NCBI RefSeq assembly: GCF_001310635.1
Contig: NZ_BAXR01000002.1
Location: forward strand, 310,001 to 374,000
DNA: 64,000 bases
Reading direction: 5' to 3'
Origin: Bacillus sp. JCM 19034
GTDB lineage: Bacteria > Bacillota > Bacilli > Bacillales > Bacillaceae_D
Shown here: one piece after another, positions 49,491 through 61,375 of the stretch
Numbering within the stretch: position 1 is the first letter of the stretch
How the letters are laid out: every line of letters starts with the position of its first letter
Translations under genes and position numbers: made by a program
Notes under the pieces: generated by a model
Databases searched by the model: none
Told to the model about the DNA's origin: nothing
The model's input: only the letters and a program-made list of their open reading frames with translations

Positions 49491-49491
49491 T

Positions 49492-50595
49492 ATGGATAAT
49501 CGTGAAATTACGGTAACACAGTTAGCGGTTATTTTAATTAGTACAAACATCGGCGTTTCGATGTTAGCATTTCCAAGATTTGTTGTAGTTGAAGCGGAAA
49601 CTGCTTCTATATTAGCTACATCTGTAGGTGCTTGTATAGCTCTGATAGGAATAATAGCTGTTTCTTACTTAGGTAAAACATATAGAAACAAAACATTTGT
49701 GGGGTACAGCCAATCTATACTAGGGAAAAAAATTGGTTCCTTCTTTAGTTTGATGATCATTGTTTCTTTTTATTATTTTAACAGGTCTTGAATTACGGCA
49801 ATTTGGCGAGGTGGTTATTGGAGCTCTTCTTCCTAAAACTCCTATTATAATCCCAATGATGATCATGGCGTTTATTTGTTTAATAGTCAGTTTACATTCG
49901 GTAAATATATTTGCGTATATTCATTTCTTTTATATTGGTTTTACTGTTGCCCCCATTCTCTTTATTTTAGTCGCTTCAATCTCTGAGATTGATTGGGTAT
50001 ATATCCAACCGCTGTTAGGGAATGAAACAACATGGAGTGGGTTCATGAACGGAGCAATTGTCGTCACAAAGATTATGCTTAATTTCTTTGTAATTTCAAT
50101 TGTCATTCCTTTTATGAGGCAGCCCGAAAAAGCAATATTAGCAAGCCTTATTAGTTGGGGAATTGTCACGATATTGTTCATATCATCGATGTTTTTTCGT
50201 TAGCGATCTTTGGAAGTATTGAATTAGAATATTTGATGTGGCCTATCTTAGTCTTAGGGAGGCTTGTACGAATTCCAGCAGAAATATTTCAGCGATTAGA
50301 TGCGATATTACTAGTTGCTTGGCTGTTCGCTGTGTTTACAACATTGTATTCAACATATTTTTTCATTGTACGAGCTACTTCAGAACTTATTAGTAGTGTT
50401 AGACATCGAATCATGGCGGTAACTTTATTTTTAATCGTTTTTTTGATTTCGTTATATCCTAAAGATATTTATGAGATGTATGAATTGATTAAATTTGTAT
50501 CTAATATCGGCATAATTGTTGTAATTGGTTATCCCTTTTTTCTCATAGTTGTACATAAGATGAAGGGAAGTGAATCAACTAATGAGACATTTTAA
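49492..50595 (+). CDS. GerAB/endospore germination permease, B subunit (two frameshifts)
   Basis: The B subunit is an amino acid permease-like membrane protein that senses the germinant. It begins MDNREITVTQLAVILISTNIGVSMLAFPRF, with the APC-type first helix. Two breaks are present: at 49762-49778 (net one extra base or two missing, entering FIILTGLELRQFGEVVIG) and at the T run 50192-50197 (one T short, restoring FFSLAIFGSIELEYLMWP). About ten helices result over some 367 residues. GAAGGAGG precedes the start, which overlaps the end of the A-subunit gene closely. Confidence 0.9.
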
Positions 50596-51798
50596 ACAAC
50601 TAACGGTTATTTCGTTAATTCTTTGCATATTAACAGGATGCTGGGATCGCTTTGAAATAGAAGAGAGAGCTAATATATTAGGGATTGCACTTGACTTGGT
50701 GGAGGATTTACCGGAAGAAGAATATAATACGTTAATAAATCCACAAGCAACTCATTTAGATGAGTTTCCAGCAGATAAGAAGTTGATTCGTCTAACTACT
50801 CAGATTGCCCTACCAGGTCAATCCCTTTAGGGCCAAATGACGGACAAGGGGATTCTAAAGATACTGTTTGGGTTATAGAAATATTAGGAAACACGCTCGC
50901 AGATGCTATGGAAAATTTGCAGCAAGAACTATCACAAAAACTGTATTTAGGGCATTTGCAATTAGTAATTCTTTCTGAAGAAATTGCTAGAGAGGGAGTT
51001 GGGGAAATTAATGATTACTTGCATCGAAATAATGAGGTAAGAAGGACAGCTTGGTTATTGGTAAATGGAGAAAACGCAGGTGATACGTTGAAAGCAGCTC
51101 CACCAGTTACTAAAATTCCTTCATTATTTTTATCACAAACATTAGACAATTCTGTTCGATTGGGAAAGCTACCTAAACAATATATTGGCCATTTTTGGAT
51201 AGCTACTTCAAGAAAAGGAAGAGACGGCTTTTTGCCCTATATTAAAGTTGTCAATGGTGAAAATATATTGCTTGATGGGCTAGCTTACTTTAAAGGAGAC
51301 AAGATGGTAGGACGAACTGCACCAATTGAAATTGGTACGTTTATGGCATTAAGAGGGGAAAATCCATCGGGATATAGAGGAGCGATTCCTTTACCTGATG
51401 TTCATAATGAAAGCGGAATTATCCGTGTAGAACGAAGAAAATCTAATATGACTGTTGAAAATGAAAATGGGAATTTAAAAGCAACATTTGATGTTACCTT
51501 ATACGGAGCAATAGAAGAGAAAACTCATTTAAGTAAAGAGTTTGATTCTAATGATATTCGTAAAATTGAAGAGGAATGGTCGAAAAGAGCTAAGAATGTA
51601 ATGTTACAATTAGTACAGAGATTACAAAATGATGAATCTGATATTATAGGAATTGGAGAAATTGTAAGAGGGCAACATTCAGAATTATGGAATGACTCAA
51701 TTAAAACAAAAGAAAAGTGGCAACAAGTGTTTTCAACAATAGATATCGAAGTGAATGTAGAGTCCCACATAGAACGAGTAGGTAAAATAGTTATTTAA
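50582..51798 (+). CDS. Ger(x)C-family spore germination lipoprotein, C subunit (one frameshift)
   Basis: The C subunit is a lipoprotein on the outer face of the inner spore membrane. The signal ends in lipobox ILTGC followed by WDRFEIEERANILGIALD, the Ger(x)C start. The frame breaks near 50820, where CAATCCC should read CAAATCCC, restoring PGQIPLGPNDGQG. The rest is typical: LYLGHLQLVILSEEIAREGV and the C-terminal FDVTLYGAIEEKT domain. About 405 residues result. It overlaps the B gene by 14 bases, the normal coupling for gerA-type operons. Confidence 0.92.
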
Positions 51799-51940
51799 GC
51801 TAATGAAAGGTTTATTTTGGAAGCTACATTGTTCATTTTCTGCTGTAGCTTCCTTGATCGTTAGAAAAATCATAGACTAGCTTGTGTATGATTCTTTGTC
51901 AATGCAACGATTCGATTAACGAAATGTTGCTCTTCCTTTA

Positions 51941-52270
51941 TTAAGTGTTGAGGATTATAGAAAATAACCGACCAGCTTTTCGATTTAAATATTTCTTTAA
52001 TTGTTTCTCGTCCACCCCATTATGCTGTTCGATTAGTGCAACTCGAAAAGGAATGAGTGCTATATTGACAACGATGTGATTAACACGGTAATGAGGGGTT
52101 GGATAATACATGTGTCTTCGTAATTTTTGATAAAGCAGTATTTCTACATCTGTCCTACAAATATGTTCAAGGTCCTCAACAATAACTAAGGAAGGTTGAA
52201 AAGCTCGATTAAATTTAATAAATGGAAATGATTTAATTATTCTAACATTACGTTTAATGAATTTCAGCAT
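51941..52270 (-). CDS. Hypothetical protein, 109 residues
   Basis: I do not recognise this product. It begins MLKFIKRNVRIIKSFPFIKFNRAF, then PSLVIVEDLEHICRTDVEILLYQKLRRHMYYPTPHYRVNHIVVNIALIPFRVALIEQ in mixed strand/helix pattern and ends in a lysine-rich helix. The arrangement of an acidic helix, a two-strand region and an ALIEQ-type strand faintly resembles small nuclease-fold domains, but I cannot assign it. It is antisense-oriented between the germination operon and ilvD. Real coding is likely but not certain. Confidence 0.5.
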   Translation of the reverse strand: MLKFIKRNVRIIKSFPFIKFNRAFQPSLVIVEDLEHICRTDVEILLYQKLRRHMYYPTPHYRVNHIVVNIALIPFRVALIEQHNGVDEKQLKKYLNRKAGRLFSIILNT

Positions 52271-52370
52271 ATTTTATCACCCATTTATATCATGTCCTAG
52301 AAATCAAATCCATATGCTACATTTAGGAATATATGGAAGTTAAAAATGAGGAATAAAGAATTGATAGTAT

Positions 52371-52384
52371 AGTAAACGCTTTCA
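52371..52384. promoter_or_regulatory. Predicted cre site (CcpA) upstream of ilvD
   Basis: AGTAAACGCTTTCA matches 13 of 14 positions of the cre consensus TGWAANCGNTNWCA. It is centred about 88 bases before the predicted ilvD transcription start, an upstream position typical of CcpA activation rather than roadblock repression. Confidence 0.65.
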
Positions 52385-52430
52385 AGTGTATGGACTAATC
52401 AAAATAGTCTAATTATTTTTAAAAAAGTGG

Positions 52431-52459
52431 TTGACCATAACCATGAATGAGCGTATGAT
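52431..52459 (+). promoter_or_regulatory. Predicted SigA promoter of the ilv-leu cluster
   Basis: TTGACC (52431-52436), a 17-base spacer and TATGAT (52454-52459) lie about 118 bases upstream of ilvD. Confidence 0.7.
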
Positions 52460-52577
52460 AAACCTCAAACAACAACTATTTTAGAGATAAAATTCAACAT
52501 CCTCTTTTAAGTGTTTCGGATGCTTATAATAGTTAGAGAAATAAGAAAAAAGCAAACGAATAGGGAGCGAGTATAAT

Positions 52578-54245
52578 ATGAGAAGTGATATGATTAAAAA
52601 GGGGATCGATCGTGCCCCGCATCGTAGTTTATTACGTGCAGCAGGAGTTCAGGAACATGAAATGGATAAGCCTTTTATTGGTGTCTGTAATTCTTATATA
52701 GATATCATTCCAGGCCATATGCATTTAAATAAATTTGCTGAAGTGGCAAAGCAAGCGATCCGAGAAGCTGGTGGAATCCCATTTGAATTTAACACAATTG
52801 GTGTTGATGATGGCATTGCAATGGGGCATATCGGAATGCGTTATTCACTACCGAGCCGTGAAATTATCTGTGATGCAGCAGAGACAGTCATTAACGCTCA
52901 CTGGTTTGATGGAGTTTTCTTCATTCCAAACTGTGATAAAATTACGCCAGGTATGTTAATGGCTGCAATGAGAACAAATGTCCCTTCTGTCTTCGTATCA
53001 GGTGGTCCGATGGAAGCTGGTCGTACGAAGGATGGACAGAGCTTGTCACTTGCTTCAGTATTTGAAGGTGTCGGTGCATTTTCATCTGGTAAAATGACAC
53101 GTGAAGAGTTGCTTGAAATTGAACAGTCAGCCTGTCCAACGTGTGGCTCCTGTTCGGGAATGTTCACGGCTAACTCAATGAATTCATTAATGGAAATGCT
53201 AGGACTAGCGTTACCAGGAAATGGAACGCTTGTGGCAACATCTGTAGATCGTCATCAATTAATTAAAGACGCTGCTAAGCATTTAATGAATTTAATTGAA
53301 AAAGATATTCGTCCGCGTGACATCGTCACAAGAGAAACGATTGATGATGCGTTTGCACTAGATATGGCAATGGGTGGTTCAACAAATACAGTCTTGCATA
53401 CATTAGCTATCGCAAATGAAGCGGAAATTGAATATGATTTAAATCGAATCAATGAAGTTGCAGAACGTGTTCCATACTTATGTAAAATTAGCCCAGCCTC
53501 AGACTATTCCATGGATGATGTCCATAAAGCTGGTGGAGTTAGTGCCATAATTAAGGAGCTTTGCTCAATTGAAGGTGCTATCCATCCAGATCGTATTACG
53601 ATTACCGGCAAGAGTTTATATGATACACATAAGCATGCCGATATAACAAATGATGAAGTGATACGAAGAAAGGATAATCCTTATAGCCCTGTAGGTGGAT
53701 TGTCAATTCTTTACGGAAACTTAGCACCAGATGGTGCTGTCATTAAAGTAGGAGCTGTTGATCCTTCTATTAAAGTATTTGAAGGCGAAGCGATCGTTTT
53801 TGAATCACAAGAAGAAGCACAGAAGGAAATCAATGCAGGAACGGTAAAGGCAGGTCATGTAGTCGTCATTCGATATGAAGGACCAAAAGGTGGCCCTGGA
53901 ATGCCAGAAATGCTAGCACCAACTTCAGCAATTGCCGGTAGAGGACTAGGGAAGGATGTTGCCCTATTAACTGATGGAAGGTTCTCGGGTGCATCTAGAG
54001 GCATTTCAATTGGTCATATTTCTCCTGAAGCGGCAGAAGGAGGGCCTATTGCATTCGTTGAAAATGGTGATAAAATTAAGATAGACTTACCTAATCGTAC
54101 GTTAGAGTTACTCGTATCAGATGAGGAACTAGAAAAACGTAAAGTAGGCTGGGTTGAACCAGAACCAAAGGTGAAAAAAGGCTATCTGGCAAGATATTCA
54201 AAATTAGTGACTTCTGCTAATACTGGTGGAGTTATGAAAATATAA
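52578..54245 (+). CDS. ilvD: Dihydroxy-acid dehydratase
   Basis: IlvD makes 2-keto-isovalerate and 2-keto-3-methylvalerate with an Fe-S cluster. The 555-residue product has the ligand cysteines in [24 protein letters not shown] and [17 protein letters not shown], and the C-terminal signature [23 protein letters not shown]. The frame is intact. In B. subtilis ilvD is unlinked from the ilv-leu operon; here it is the first gene, upstream of the T-box. Confidence 0.97.
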   Translation: MRSDMIKKGIDRAPHRSLLRAAGVQEHEMDKPFIGVCNSYIDIIPGHMHLNKFAEVAKQAIREAGGIPFEFNTIGVDDGIAMGHIGMRYSLPSREIICDAAETVINAHWFDGVFFIPNCDKITPGMLMAAMRTNVPSVFVSGGPMEAGRTKDGQSLSLASVFEGVGAFSSGKMTREELLEIEQSACPTCGSCSGMFTANSMNSLMEMLGLALPGNGTLVATSVDRHQLIKDAAKHLMNLIEKDIRPRDIVTRETIDDAFALDMAMGGSTNTVLHTLAIANEAEIEYDLNRINEVAERVPYLCKISPASDYSMDDVHKAGGVSAIIKELCSIEGAIHPDRITITGKSLYDTHKHADITNDEVIRRKDNPYSPVGGLSILYGNLAPDGAVIKVGAVDPSIKVFEGEAIVFESQEEAQKEINAGTVKAGHVVVIRYEGPKGGPGMPEMLAPTSAIAGRGLGKDVALLTDGRFSGASRGISIGHISPEAAEGGPIAFVENGDKIKIDLPNRTLELLVSDEELEKRKVGWVEPEPKVKKGYLARYSKLVTSANTGGVMKI

Positions 54246-54284
54246 GATGTTAAAGCGTTGAAGAGGAAAGTAGTTGTTAATAGA

Positions 54285-54545
54285 CTCCTACAGAGAGCCG
54301 CATTTGCTGAGAGGCGGTGTTGTCGTTAACAATGAAACTCACCTCGGAGTATTAACCTGAATGTTAAAAGTAAGGTTAATCGAGTGTTGTACAGCACTCG
54401 TTATCAAAATGTGATAAGTATAAGCTTATCCATAAGATCAAACACGTTGTTTGATGAATAAGGGTGGTACCGTGGAAAGGAATCTTTTCGCCCCTTTTAG
54501 CTACAGTGAAATAGTGGCTTTATATGGGGTGGGAAGGTTTTTTTC
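54285..54545 (+). promoter_or_regulatory. Leucine T-box riboswitch between ilvD and ilvB
   Basis: The T-box core AAGGGTGGTACCGTGG lies at 54460-54475. The specifier is probably CTC (Leu) at 54338-54340, followed by ACCTCGGAG, aligned with the Phe and Thr leaders of the window. The terminator competes through CCCCTTTT / GGGGTGGGAAGG and ends in a T run at 54538-54544. It should control ilvBHC-leu genes in response to uncharged tRNA-Leu, leaving ilvD outside this control. Confidence 0.9.
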
Positions 54546-54596
54546 GTATGTAGGGTTATTAGTACTATTGAATATATAAATAGGGAGGCATGAGTG

Positions 54597-56350
54597 ATGA
54601 ACACAAAATGGAAGCCCAATCAAAAGAATGAACAAAACAATCAGTCAGAGGAAGAATTGATTCAAGAACTTTCAGGTTCGGGCATGGTCATCGAAGCATT
54701 AAGAAGGGAAGGCGTTGAAGTCATTTTCGGATACCCAGGCGGAGCGATTCTTCCAACCTATGATGAAATTTACAAAACTGGTATCCATCATGTGCTTGCA
54801 AGACATGAACAAGGTGCGATTCATGCAGCAGAAGGATATGCACGAGTATCTGGTAAGCCGGGCGTTTGTGTTGTAACATCTGGCCCTGGAGCAACAAATG
54901 TTGTTACAGGAATTGCTGATGCAATGATGGACTCATTACCTCTTGTAGTTATAACTGGTCAAGTGGCATCAACTGTAATCGGTACAGATGCTTTCCAAGA
55001 AGCGGATATGATCGGCATTACAATGCCAATCACAAAGCATAATTTCCAAGTACGTAACGTTGACGAATTGCCAAGAATTATAAAAGAGGCATTCCACATC
55101 GCAACAACTGGACGACCTGGTCCTGTATTAATTGATTTACCTAAAGACGTTTCGCTAACAACCGGGATGTTTGATTATGATAAAGATGTGAACTTGCCAG
55201 GTTATCAACCGACGATTGTTCCGAATCGCTTACAAATTAAAAAAGTATTAGAGGCGTTAAAAGTAGCGGAAAAGCCAGTTATTTTAGCAGGAGCTGGTAT
55301 TCTCCATGCCAAAGCATCTGAGGAGCTATTTACGTTTGCGAAGCATTATCGTATTCCTGTAATCAATACACTTCTTGGACTTGGGGGCTACCCAGGAGAT
55401 GATGAGCTGTTTTATGGTATGGCTGGTATGCATGGTACGTATACCGCTAATATGGCTTTGCACGAATCCGATTTATTAATTAATTTCGGTGCACGCTTTG
55501 ACGATCGCTTAACTGGTAATTTAGAATATTTTGCACCGAATGCAAAAGTAGCCACATTGATATTGACCCTGCTGAAATTGGGAAAAATATCCCGACGGAA
55601 ATTCCAGTCGTAGGTGATGCAAAACAAGCACTTGAAATGCTTAATGAAGAGGAAAGTGAACGTGGAGATACAACAGCTTGGGTTGAAAAACTAAATAAGA
55701 TGAAAACAGAATATCCTTTGTGGTATGAAGAAGACGGAGAAACAATTAAGCCTCAACAATTAATTGAAATGATTCATGAAGTGACTAACGGTGATGCGAT
55801 TGTTACGACTGATGTTGGTCAACATCAAATGTGGTCAGCACAATTTTATCGTTTTAATAGGCCGAACCGCTGGGTTACTTCAGGTGGGCTTGGAACAATG
55901 GGCTTCGGATTCCCAGCTGCTATTGGAGCCCAATTTGCTGAACCAAAATCACCAGTTGTAGCTGTACTTGGTGATGCCGGTTTCCAAATGACTGCTCAAG
56001 AATTATCAATTTTACAAGAGCTAAATTTACCGGTGAAAATTGTCATTGTAAACAATGCTGCACTTGGCATGGTACGCCAATGGCAACAATTGTTCCACGG
56101 TGAACGTTATTCAAACTCTTTATTCCCAATTCAACCTAACTTTATTAAGTTAGCTGAAGCTTATGATGTTAAAGGGATTCGAGTTGATCACTTGTCAGAT
56201 TTAAAGGCTGCACTAGAGGAAATGATGGCACATCCTGGACCAGTCTTAATGGACATTCGTGTTGCAAAAGAAGAAAATGTCTATCCGATGATTTCTCCTG
56301 GTAAAGGTCAACATCAAATGGAGGGGGTTAAACCATGCAACGAATCATAA
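54597..56350 (+). CDS. ilvB: Acetolactate synthase large subunit (one frameshift)
   Basis: The ThDP-dependent enzyme makes acetolactate and acetohydroxybutyrate. The N-terminal half has [16 protein letters not shown] and [20 protein letters not shown] (catalytic Glu). The C-terminal ThDP fold has [16 protein letters not shown] and [16 protein letters not shown]. The frame breaks at 55552 (GCCACATT should read GCCCACATT), restoring [20 protein letters not shown]. About 584 residues result. ATG 54597 lies eight bases after GGGAGG. The gene overlaps ilvH by 16 bases, giving coupled large and small subunits. Confidence 0.95.
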
Positions 56351-56856
56351 CAGCAACTGTTAATAATTCTTCTGGTGTACTAAATCGAATTACCGGTTTA
56401 TTTGCAAGACGTCATTATAACATTGAAAGTATTACAGTTGGAATGACAGAAAACCCTGCTGTGTCAAGAATGACATTTGTTGTCGCTGTTGATAGTATGC
56501 AAAATGTAGAGCAAGTCATTAAGCAATTAAATAAACAAGTTGATGTCCTGAAAGTAAAAGATATTACGGATGAATCAATTGTTGCTCGCGAACTGGCTTT
56601 AATTAAAATTCTTGTTACCCCTCAACAACGAGGAGAAGTAGTTGCACTTGTAAATACGTTCCGTGCATCAACGATTGATGTTGGAAGGGAAAGCTTAACG
56701 GTACAAATTACAGGTGATCAACAAAAAGTAGAAGCTTTTATCGATTTAATTCGTCCATATGGAATAAAAGAATTAGCGCGAACAGGAATAACAGCTTTTA
56801 ATCGCAGTACAAAGAAAACGTCTGTTGACCCACATCGTTTGACGCTAATTAACTAA
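56335..56856 (+). CDS. ilvH: Acetolactate synthase small (regulatory) subunit
   Basis: IlvH confers valine feedback control on IlvB. The 173-residue product has an N-terminal ACT domain ([33 protein letters not shown]) and the conserved C-terminal domain ([24 protein letters not shown]). It starts within the end of ilvB. Confidence 0.97.
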   Translation: MQRIITATVNNSSGVLNRITGLFARRHYNIESITVGMTENPAVSRMTFVVAVDSMQNVEQVIKQLNKQVDVLKVKDITDESIVARELALIKILVTPQQRGEVVALVNTFRASTIDVGRESLTVQITGDQQKVEAFIDLIRPYGIKELARTGITAFNRSTKKTSVDPHRLTLIN

Positions 56857-56913
56857 CTATCGTTGAATTTTGAAAATTCATATAAAACAGATTTATAAAA
56901 GAGGAGAGAGTAA

Positions 56914-57918
<1,005 letters not shown>

Positions 57919-57933
57919 CATATACGCACCACA

Positions 57934-57969
57934 CTTTTCATTGAGGCTATATTTGGCCTCAATGAAAAG
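57934..57969 (+). terminator. 14-bp perfect hairpin after ilvC
   Basis: CTTTTCATTGAGGC (57934-57947) is perfectly complementary to GCCTCAATGAAAAG (57956-57969). It is followed by CATTTTC rather than a long T run. It may attenuate readthrough into leuB or protect the 3' end of the ilv transcript. Confidence 0.55.
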
Positions 57970-58008
57970 CATTTTCGGAGAAAAAATAGTTGCGTTGAAG
58001 TCGATTAA

Positions 58009-58122
58009 ATGACACCTGAACTTGTTGGTGTCCCTTCTATTATTTTAGAAGGTGGACCAAGAAGTAGTAACATCCTCAGGTTGCAACGTACAATGAAGCG
58101 ATTATCTGTAAATAATGTCTAG
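58009..58122 (+). pseudogene. leuA: Probable scar of a deleted leuA
   Basis: leuA (2-isopropylmalate synthase) normally lies between ilvC and leuB, but only 218 bases separate them here. A 37-codon frame in this gap begins MTPELVGVPSIIL, which resembles the LeuA segment before its conserved LGKHSGRH motif (..PELVGV.S..LVLGKHSGR). The motif itself and everything else is lost. The match is short, so this is inference from similarity plus position. The frame has no clear ribosome site. Confidence 0.35.
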
Positions 58123-58136
58123 GGGATGAAAGAAGA

Positions 58137-59222
58137 ATGGAAAAGCGTATTGCAATTCTACCGGGTGATGGGATCGGACCAGAAGTTTGTGAAGCGGCTA
58201 TTCACGTTTTAAAAGAAATTGAGAAGCTTTATGATCATCAGTTCGATTACACGTATGGGGAAATTGGTGGATCATCGCTTGATAAATATGGAATTCCTTT
58301 ACCTGAAGAAACATTGACAATTTGCCGAAAAAGCGATGCAATTTTATTAGGAGCTGTCGGTGGTCCAAAGTGGGATCAGCTTCCTGGAGACAAACGTCCT
58401 GAAAAAGGCTTACTAGGTCTAAGAAAGGAACTTCAATTATTTGCTAACTTACGCCCAGTTATGATTTATGATGCTCTTGCACAGTCTTCACCGTTAAAGG
58501 ATGAGATTATTCAAGGTGTAGATGTATTAATTGTTCGGGAGCTGACAGGTGGACTATATTTTGGTGAACCACGCGAACGCCGTGAGTTAGGCGGAGAAAC
58601 ACTTGCGATTGATACACTACAATATTCCCGTTCTGAGATTGAACGAATTGTACGTAAAGGGTTTGAGCTCGCTAAGAGTCGCCGAAACCATTTAACATCT
58701 GTTGATAAAGCGAATGTCTTAGAATCGAGTCGACTGTGGCGAGAAGTTGTGGATGAAGTAGCAAAAGATTTCCCTGAAGTTGAATATTCTCATATGCTAG
58801 TTGATAATGCTGCTATGCAATTAATCCGTAATCCTCGGCAGTTTGATGTAATGGTAACTGAAAATATGTTTGGCGATATTTTAAGTGATGAAGCTTCAAT
58901 GATTACGGGTTCATTAGGAATGTTACCATCGTCAAGCTTAAGTGCTGATGGTCCGGGATTGTTTGAGCCAATTCATGGATCAGCACCGGATATTGCTGGT
59001 CAGAATATTGCGAATCCTTTGGCAACTTTATCGTCTGTTGCGTTAATGCTCGCTTATTCATTTAGTATGCATCAAGAAGCCAATGCATTGCAGGAAGCGA
59101 TTAATGATGTCTTGGATGCTGGTTACCGTACAGCAGACTTAACGAGCATTCGTGAACAAGCACTTACAACAACAGAAATGACTGGAAAAGTAGTTGAAGC
59201 ATTGCGGAAAAAGGTTCAGTAA
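58137..59222 (+). CDS. leuB: 3-isopropylmalate dehydrogenase
   Basis: LeuB oxidises and decarboxylates 3-isopropylmalate with NAD+. The 361-residue product has the N-terminal [12 protein letters not shown], the substrate-binding [16 protein letters not shown], the [16 protein letters not shown] catalytic region and the NAD site [34 protein letters not shown] precedes the ATG. Confidence 0.97.
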   Translation: MEKRIAILPGDGIGPEVCEAAIHVLKEIEKLYDHQFDYTYGEIGGSSLDKYGIPLPEETLTICRKSDAILLGAVGGPKWDQLPGDKRPEKGLLGLRKELQLFANLRPVMIYDALAQSSPLKDEIIQGVDVLIVRELTGGLYFGEPRERRELGGETLAIDTLQYSRSEIERIVRKGFELAKSRRNHLTSVDKANVLESSRLWREVVDEVAKDFPEVEYSHMLVDNAAMQLIRNPRQFDVMVTENMFGDILSDEASMITGSLGMLPSSSLSADGPGLFEPIHGSAPDIAGQNIANPLATLSSVALMLAYSFSMHQEANALQEAINDVLDAGYRTADLTSIREQALTTTEMTGKVVEALRKKVQ

Positions 59223-59231
59223 AACGTTACG

Positions 59232-59264
59232 CCCGTTATGATGTCCAATCTCATAGCGGGTTTT
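59232..59264 (+). terminator. Hairpin between leuB and leuC
   Basis: CCCGTTATGA (59232-59241) pairs with TCATAGCGGG (59251-59260, one G-U pair), followed by TTTT. It lies inside the operon, so it probably lowers or modulates leuCD expression. Confidence 0.5.
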
Positions 59265-59303
59265 GTAAAAAGAAATCTATGAGGAGATAAGGGGGAATAG
59301 TAA

Positions 59304-60718
59304 ATGGCAAAAACAATTATAGAAAAGATTTGGGATAAGCATGAAGTGTTAGCAGAAGAGGGAAAGCCGAGCTTACTCTATATTGATTTGCATATGGTTC
59401 ATGAAGTAACATCCCCACAAGCTTTTGAGGGCTTACGGCTAGCTAATCGAAAAGTAAGAAGACCAGACCTTACTTTTGCAACAATGGATCATAATGTTCC
59501 AACTGTGAACCGTTATGATATTAGTGATCAAATTGCCCGTACGCAAATGGATACATTAAAAAAGAATTGTGAAGAATTCGGTATTGATTTAGCTGATTTA
59601 GAGCATCCAGAAAACGGAATTGTTCATGTTATCGGGCCGGAGCTTGGTTTAACTCAGCCAGGAAAAACAATAGTATGTGGTGATAGTCACACGTCTACTC
59701 ACGGTGCGTTTGGAGCATTAGCTTTCGGTATAGGAACAAGTGAAGTTGAGCATGTATTAGCAACACAAACCATTTGGCAATCCAAACCAAAAACTCTTGA
59801 AATTCATGTAACTGGAAAACTAGATCCTAATCTAGCAGCGAAAGATATTATTTTAGCGATTATTTCAAAGTTTGGTGTTGATGTTGGAAATGGGTCGATT
59901 GTTGAATTTACTGGAGAAGCAATTCGTGGATTAACGATGGAAGAGAGAATGACAATTTGTAATATGTCAATTGAAGCTGGAGCGAAAGCAGGCTTAATCA
60001 GTCCAGACCAGGTGACATTTGACTATTTAAAAGGTCGTCAATATGTTCCTAAAGGTGAAGAGTATGAAGCATTAGTAGAGGAATGGAAGCAGCTTGCCAC
60101 AGATGAAGGAGCAACGTATGATCGTGTCGTTACGATTGATGCGTCAGAAATTGAACCGATGGTTACTTGGGGCACAAATCCTTCTCAAGGAGTTGGGATT
60201 AGTCAAACGGTTCCTTCTCCAGAAGACGCTAAAACAGAAGCAAGTCGTCGGGCAATTGAACAATCACTTGAATATATGGATTTAAATCCAGGAACAAACG
60301 TATCCGATATTCACATTCAACATGTATTTATCGGATCATGTACAAATTCACGATTAAGCGATATACGTGCAGCAGCACAAATTGTTAAAGGTCATAAAGT
60401 GGCAGATCATGTTCGTGCGTTAGTTGTACCAGGTTCACAAAAGGTGAAAAAACAAGCAGAAGAAGAAGGATTGGATAAGATTTTTATCGAGGCAGGCTTT
60501 GAATGGCGACATTCTGGCTGTAGTATGTGTTTAAGTATGAACCCGACGTTGTACCTGAGGGAGAACGATGTGCCTCGACATCTAACCGAAATTTTGAAGG
60601 TCGTCAAGGTAAAGGGGCACGTACACATTTAGTAAGTCCAGAAATGGCAGCTGCAGCGGCAATTGCTGGTCATTTTGTCGATATACGTAAGTGGAAATCT
60701 GAGAAAGTTGCCAAGTAG
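59304..60718 (+). CDS. leuC: 3-isopropylmalate dehydratase large subunit (one frameshift)
   Basis: LeuC carries the [4Fe-4S] cluster of isopropylmalate isomerase. Family motifs are [64 protein letters not shown] and [11 protein letters not shown] (cluster cysteines). The frame breaks at about 60545 (AACCCGACG should read AACCCGGACG), restoring [31 protein letters not shown] in place of an early stop. Restored length is about 471 residues. leuD starts 12 bases behind. Confidence 0.95.
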
Positions 60719-60730
60719 GAGGGGATCGTG

Positions 60731-61309
60731 ATGGAACCAATTGTGAAACATGAAGGAATTGTAGCTACGATGAATCGTGTTAATGTTGACACCGATCAAA
60801 TCATTCCAAAACAATTTTTGAAAAGGGTAGAACGTACGGGCTTTGGACAGTTTTTATTTTATGATTGGCGTTTTTTGACCGATGGTTCACCTGACCCTAA
60901 TTTTGAATTAAATAAATCTCATACAAAGGGAGCTAGTATCCTAGTAGCGGCGCATAACTTCGGTTGTGGCTCGTCACGGGAGCATGCCCCGTGGGCATTA
61001 GCGGATTACGGCTTTAAAGTGATTATCGCACCTAGTTTTGCTGATATCTTTTATAATAACTGTGTAAAAAACGGGATGTTACCGATCAGATTAGAAGAAG
61101 AAACTGTTTACGAACTTCTCGGAAGAGGAACCGAACGATTTACTCTGACGGTAGATTTAAGAAATCAAACAATTACTGGGGAAAATATTCAAGTATCATT
61201 TAGTATTGATCCATATTGGAAAGAGATGCTTCTAAACGGTTGGGATGAGATTGGTTTAACGTTAAAATTTGAGAAGGAAATTACTGCATTTGAAAAACAA
61301 GTAAATTAA
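60731..61309 (+). CDS. leuD: 3-isopropylmalate dehydratase small subunit
   Basis: LeuD is the swivelling domain of isopropylmalate isomerase. The 192-residue product has VNVDTDQIIPKQFL, the FGCGSSREHAPWAL substrate-recognition loop and APSFADIFYNNCVKNGMLPI. ATG 60731 is used, six bases after AGGAGGGG; GTG 60728 is an alternative. Confidence 0.97.
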   Translation: MEPIVKHEGIVATMNRVNVDTDQIIPKQFLKRVERTGFGQFLFYDWRFLTDGSPDPNFELNKSHTKGASILVAAHNFGCGSSREHAPWALADYGFKVIIAPSFADIFYNNCVKNGMLPIRLEEETVYELLGRGTERFTLTVDLRNQTITGENIQVSFSIDPYWKEMLLNGWDEIGLTLKFEKEITAFEKQVN

Positions 61310-61333
61310 TTGCATAACAACAAGTGTTCTTAG

Positions 61334-61375
61334 CCACTGAATAAAAGAAGATAACTTCTTATTTCAGTGGTTTTG
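61334..61375 (+). terminator. Terminator of the leu operon
   Basis: CCACTGAATAAAAGAAG pairs with CTTCTTATTTCAGTGG around ATAA, followed by TTTTG. The next 390 bases up to the TPR gene hold a TATAAT-like element near 61611 but no gene I can support. Confidence 0.75.

Noticed and set aside
49760-50203. Programmed frameshifting in the germination permease gene
   Set aside because: Two breaks in one gene and similar breaks in many unrelated genes make base-calling errors far more likely than programmed recoding.
54590-54630. Alternative ilvB start at ATG 54590
   Set aside because: That frame meets a stop codon after about a dozen residues; ATG 54597 is well spaced from GGGAGG and in frame with the protein.
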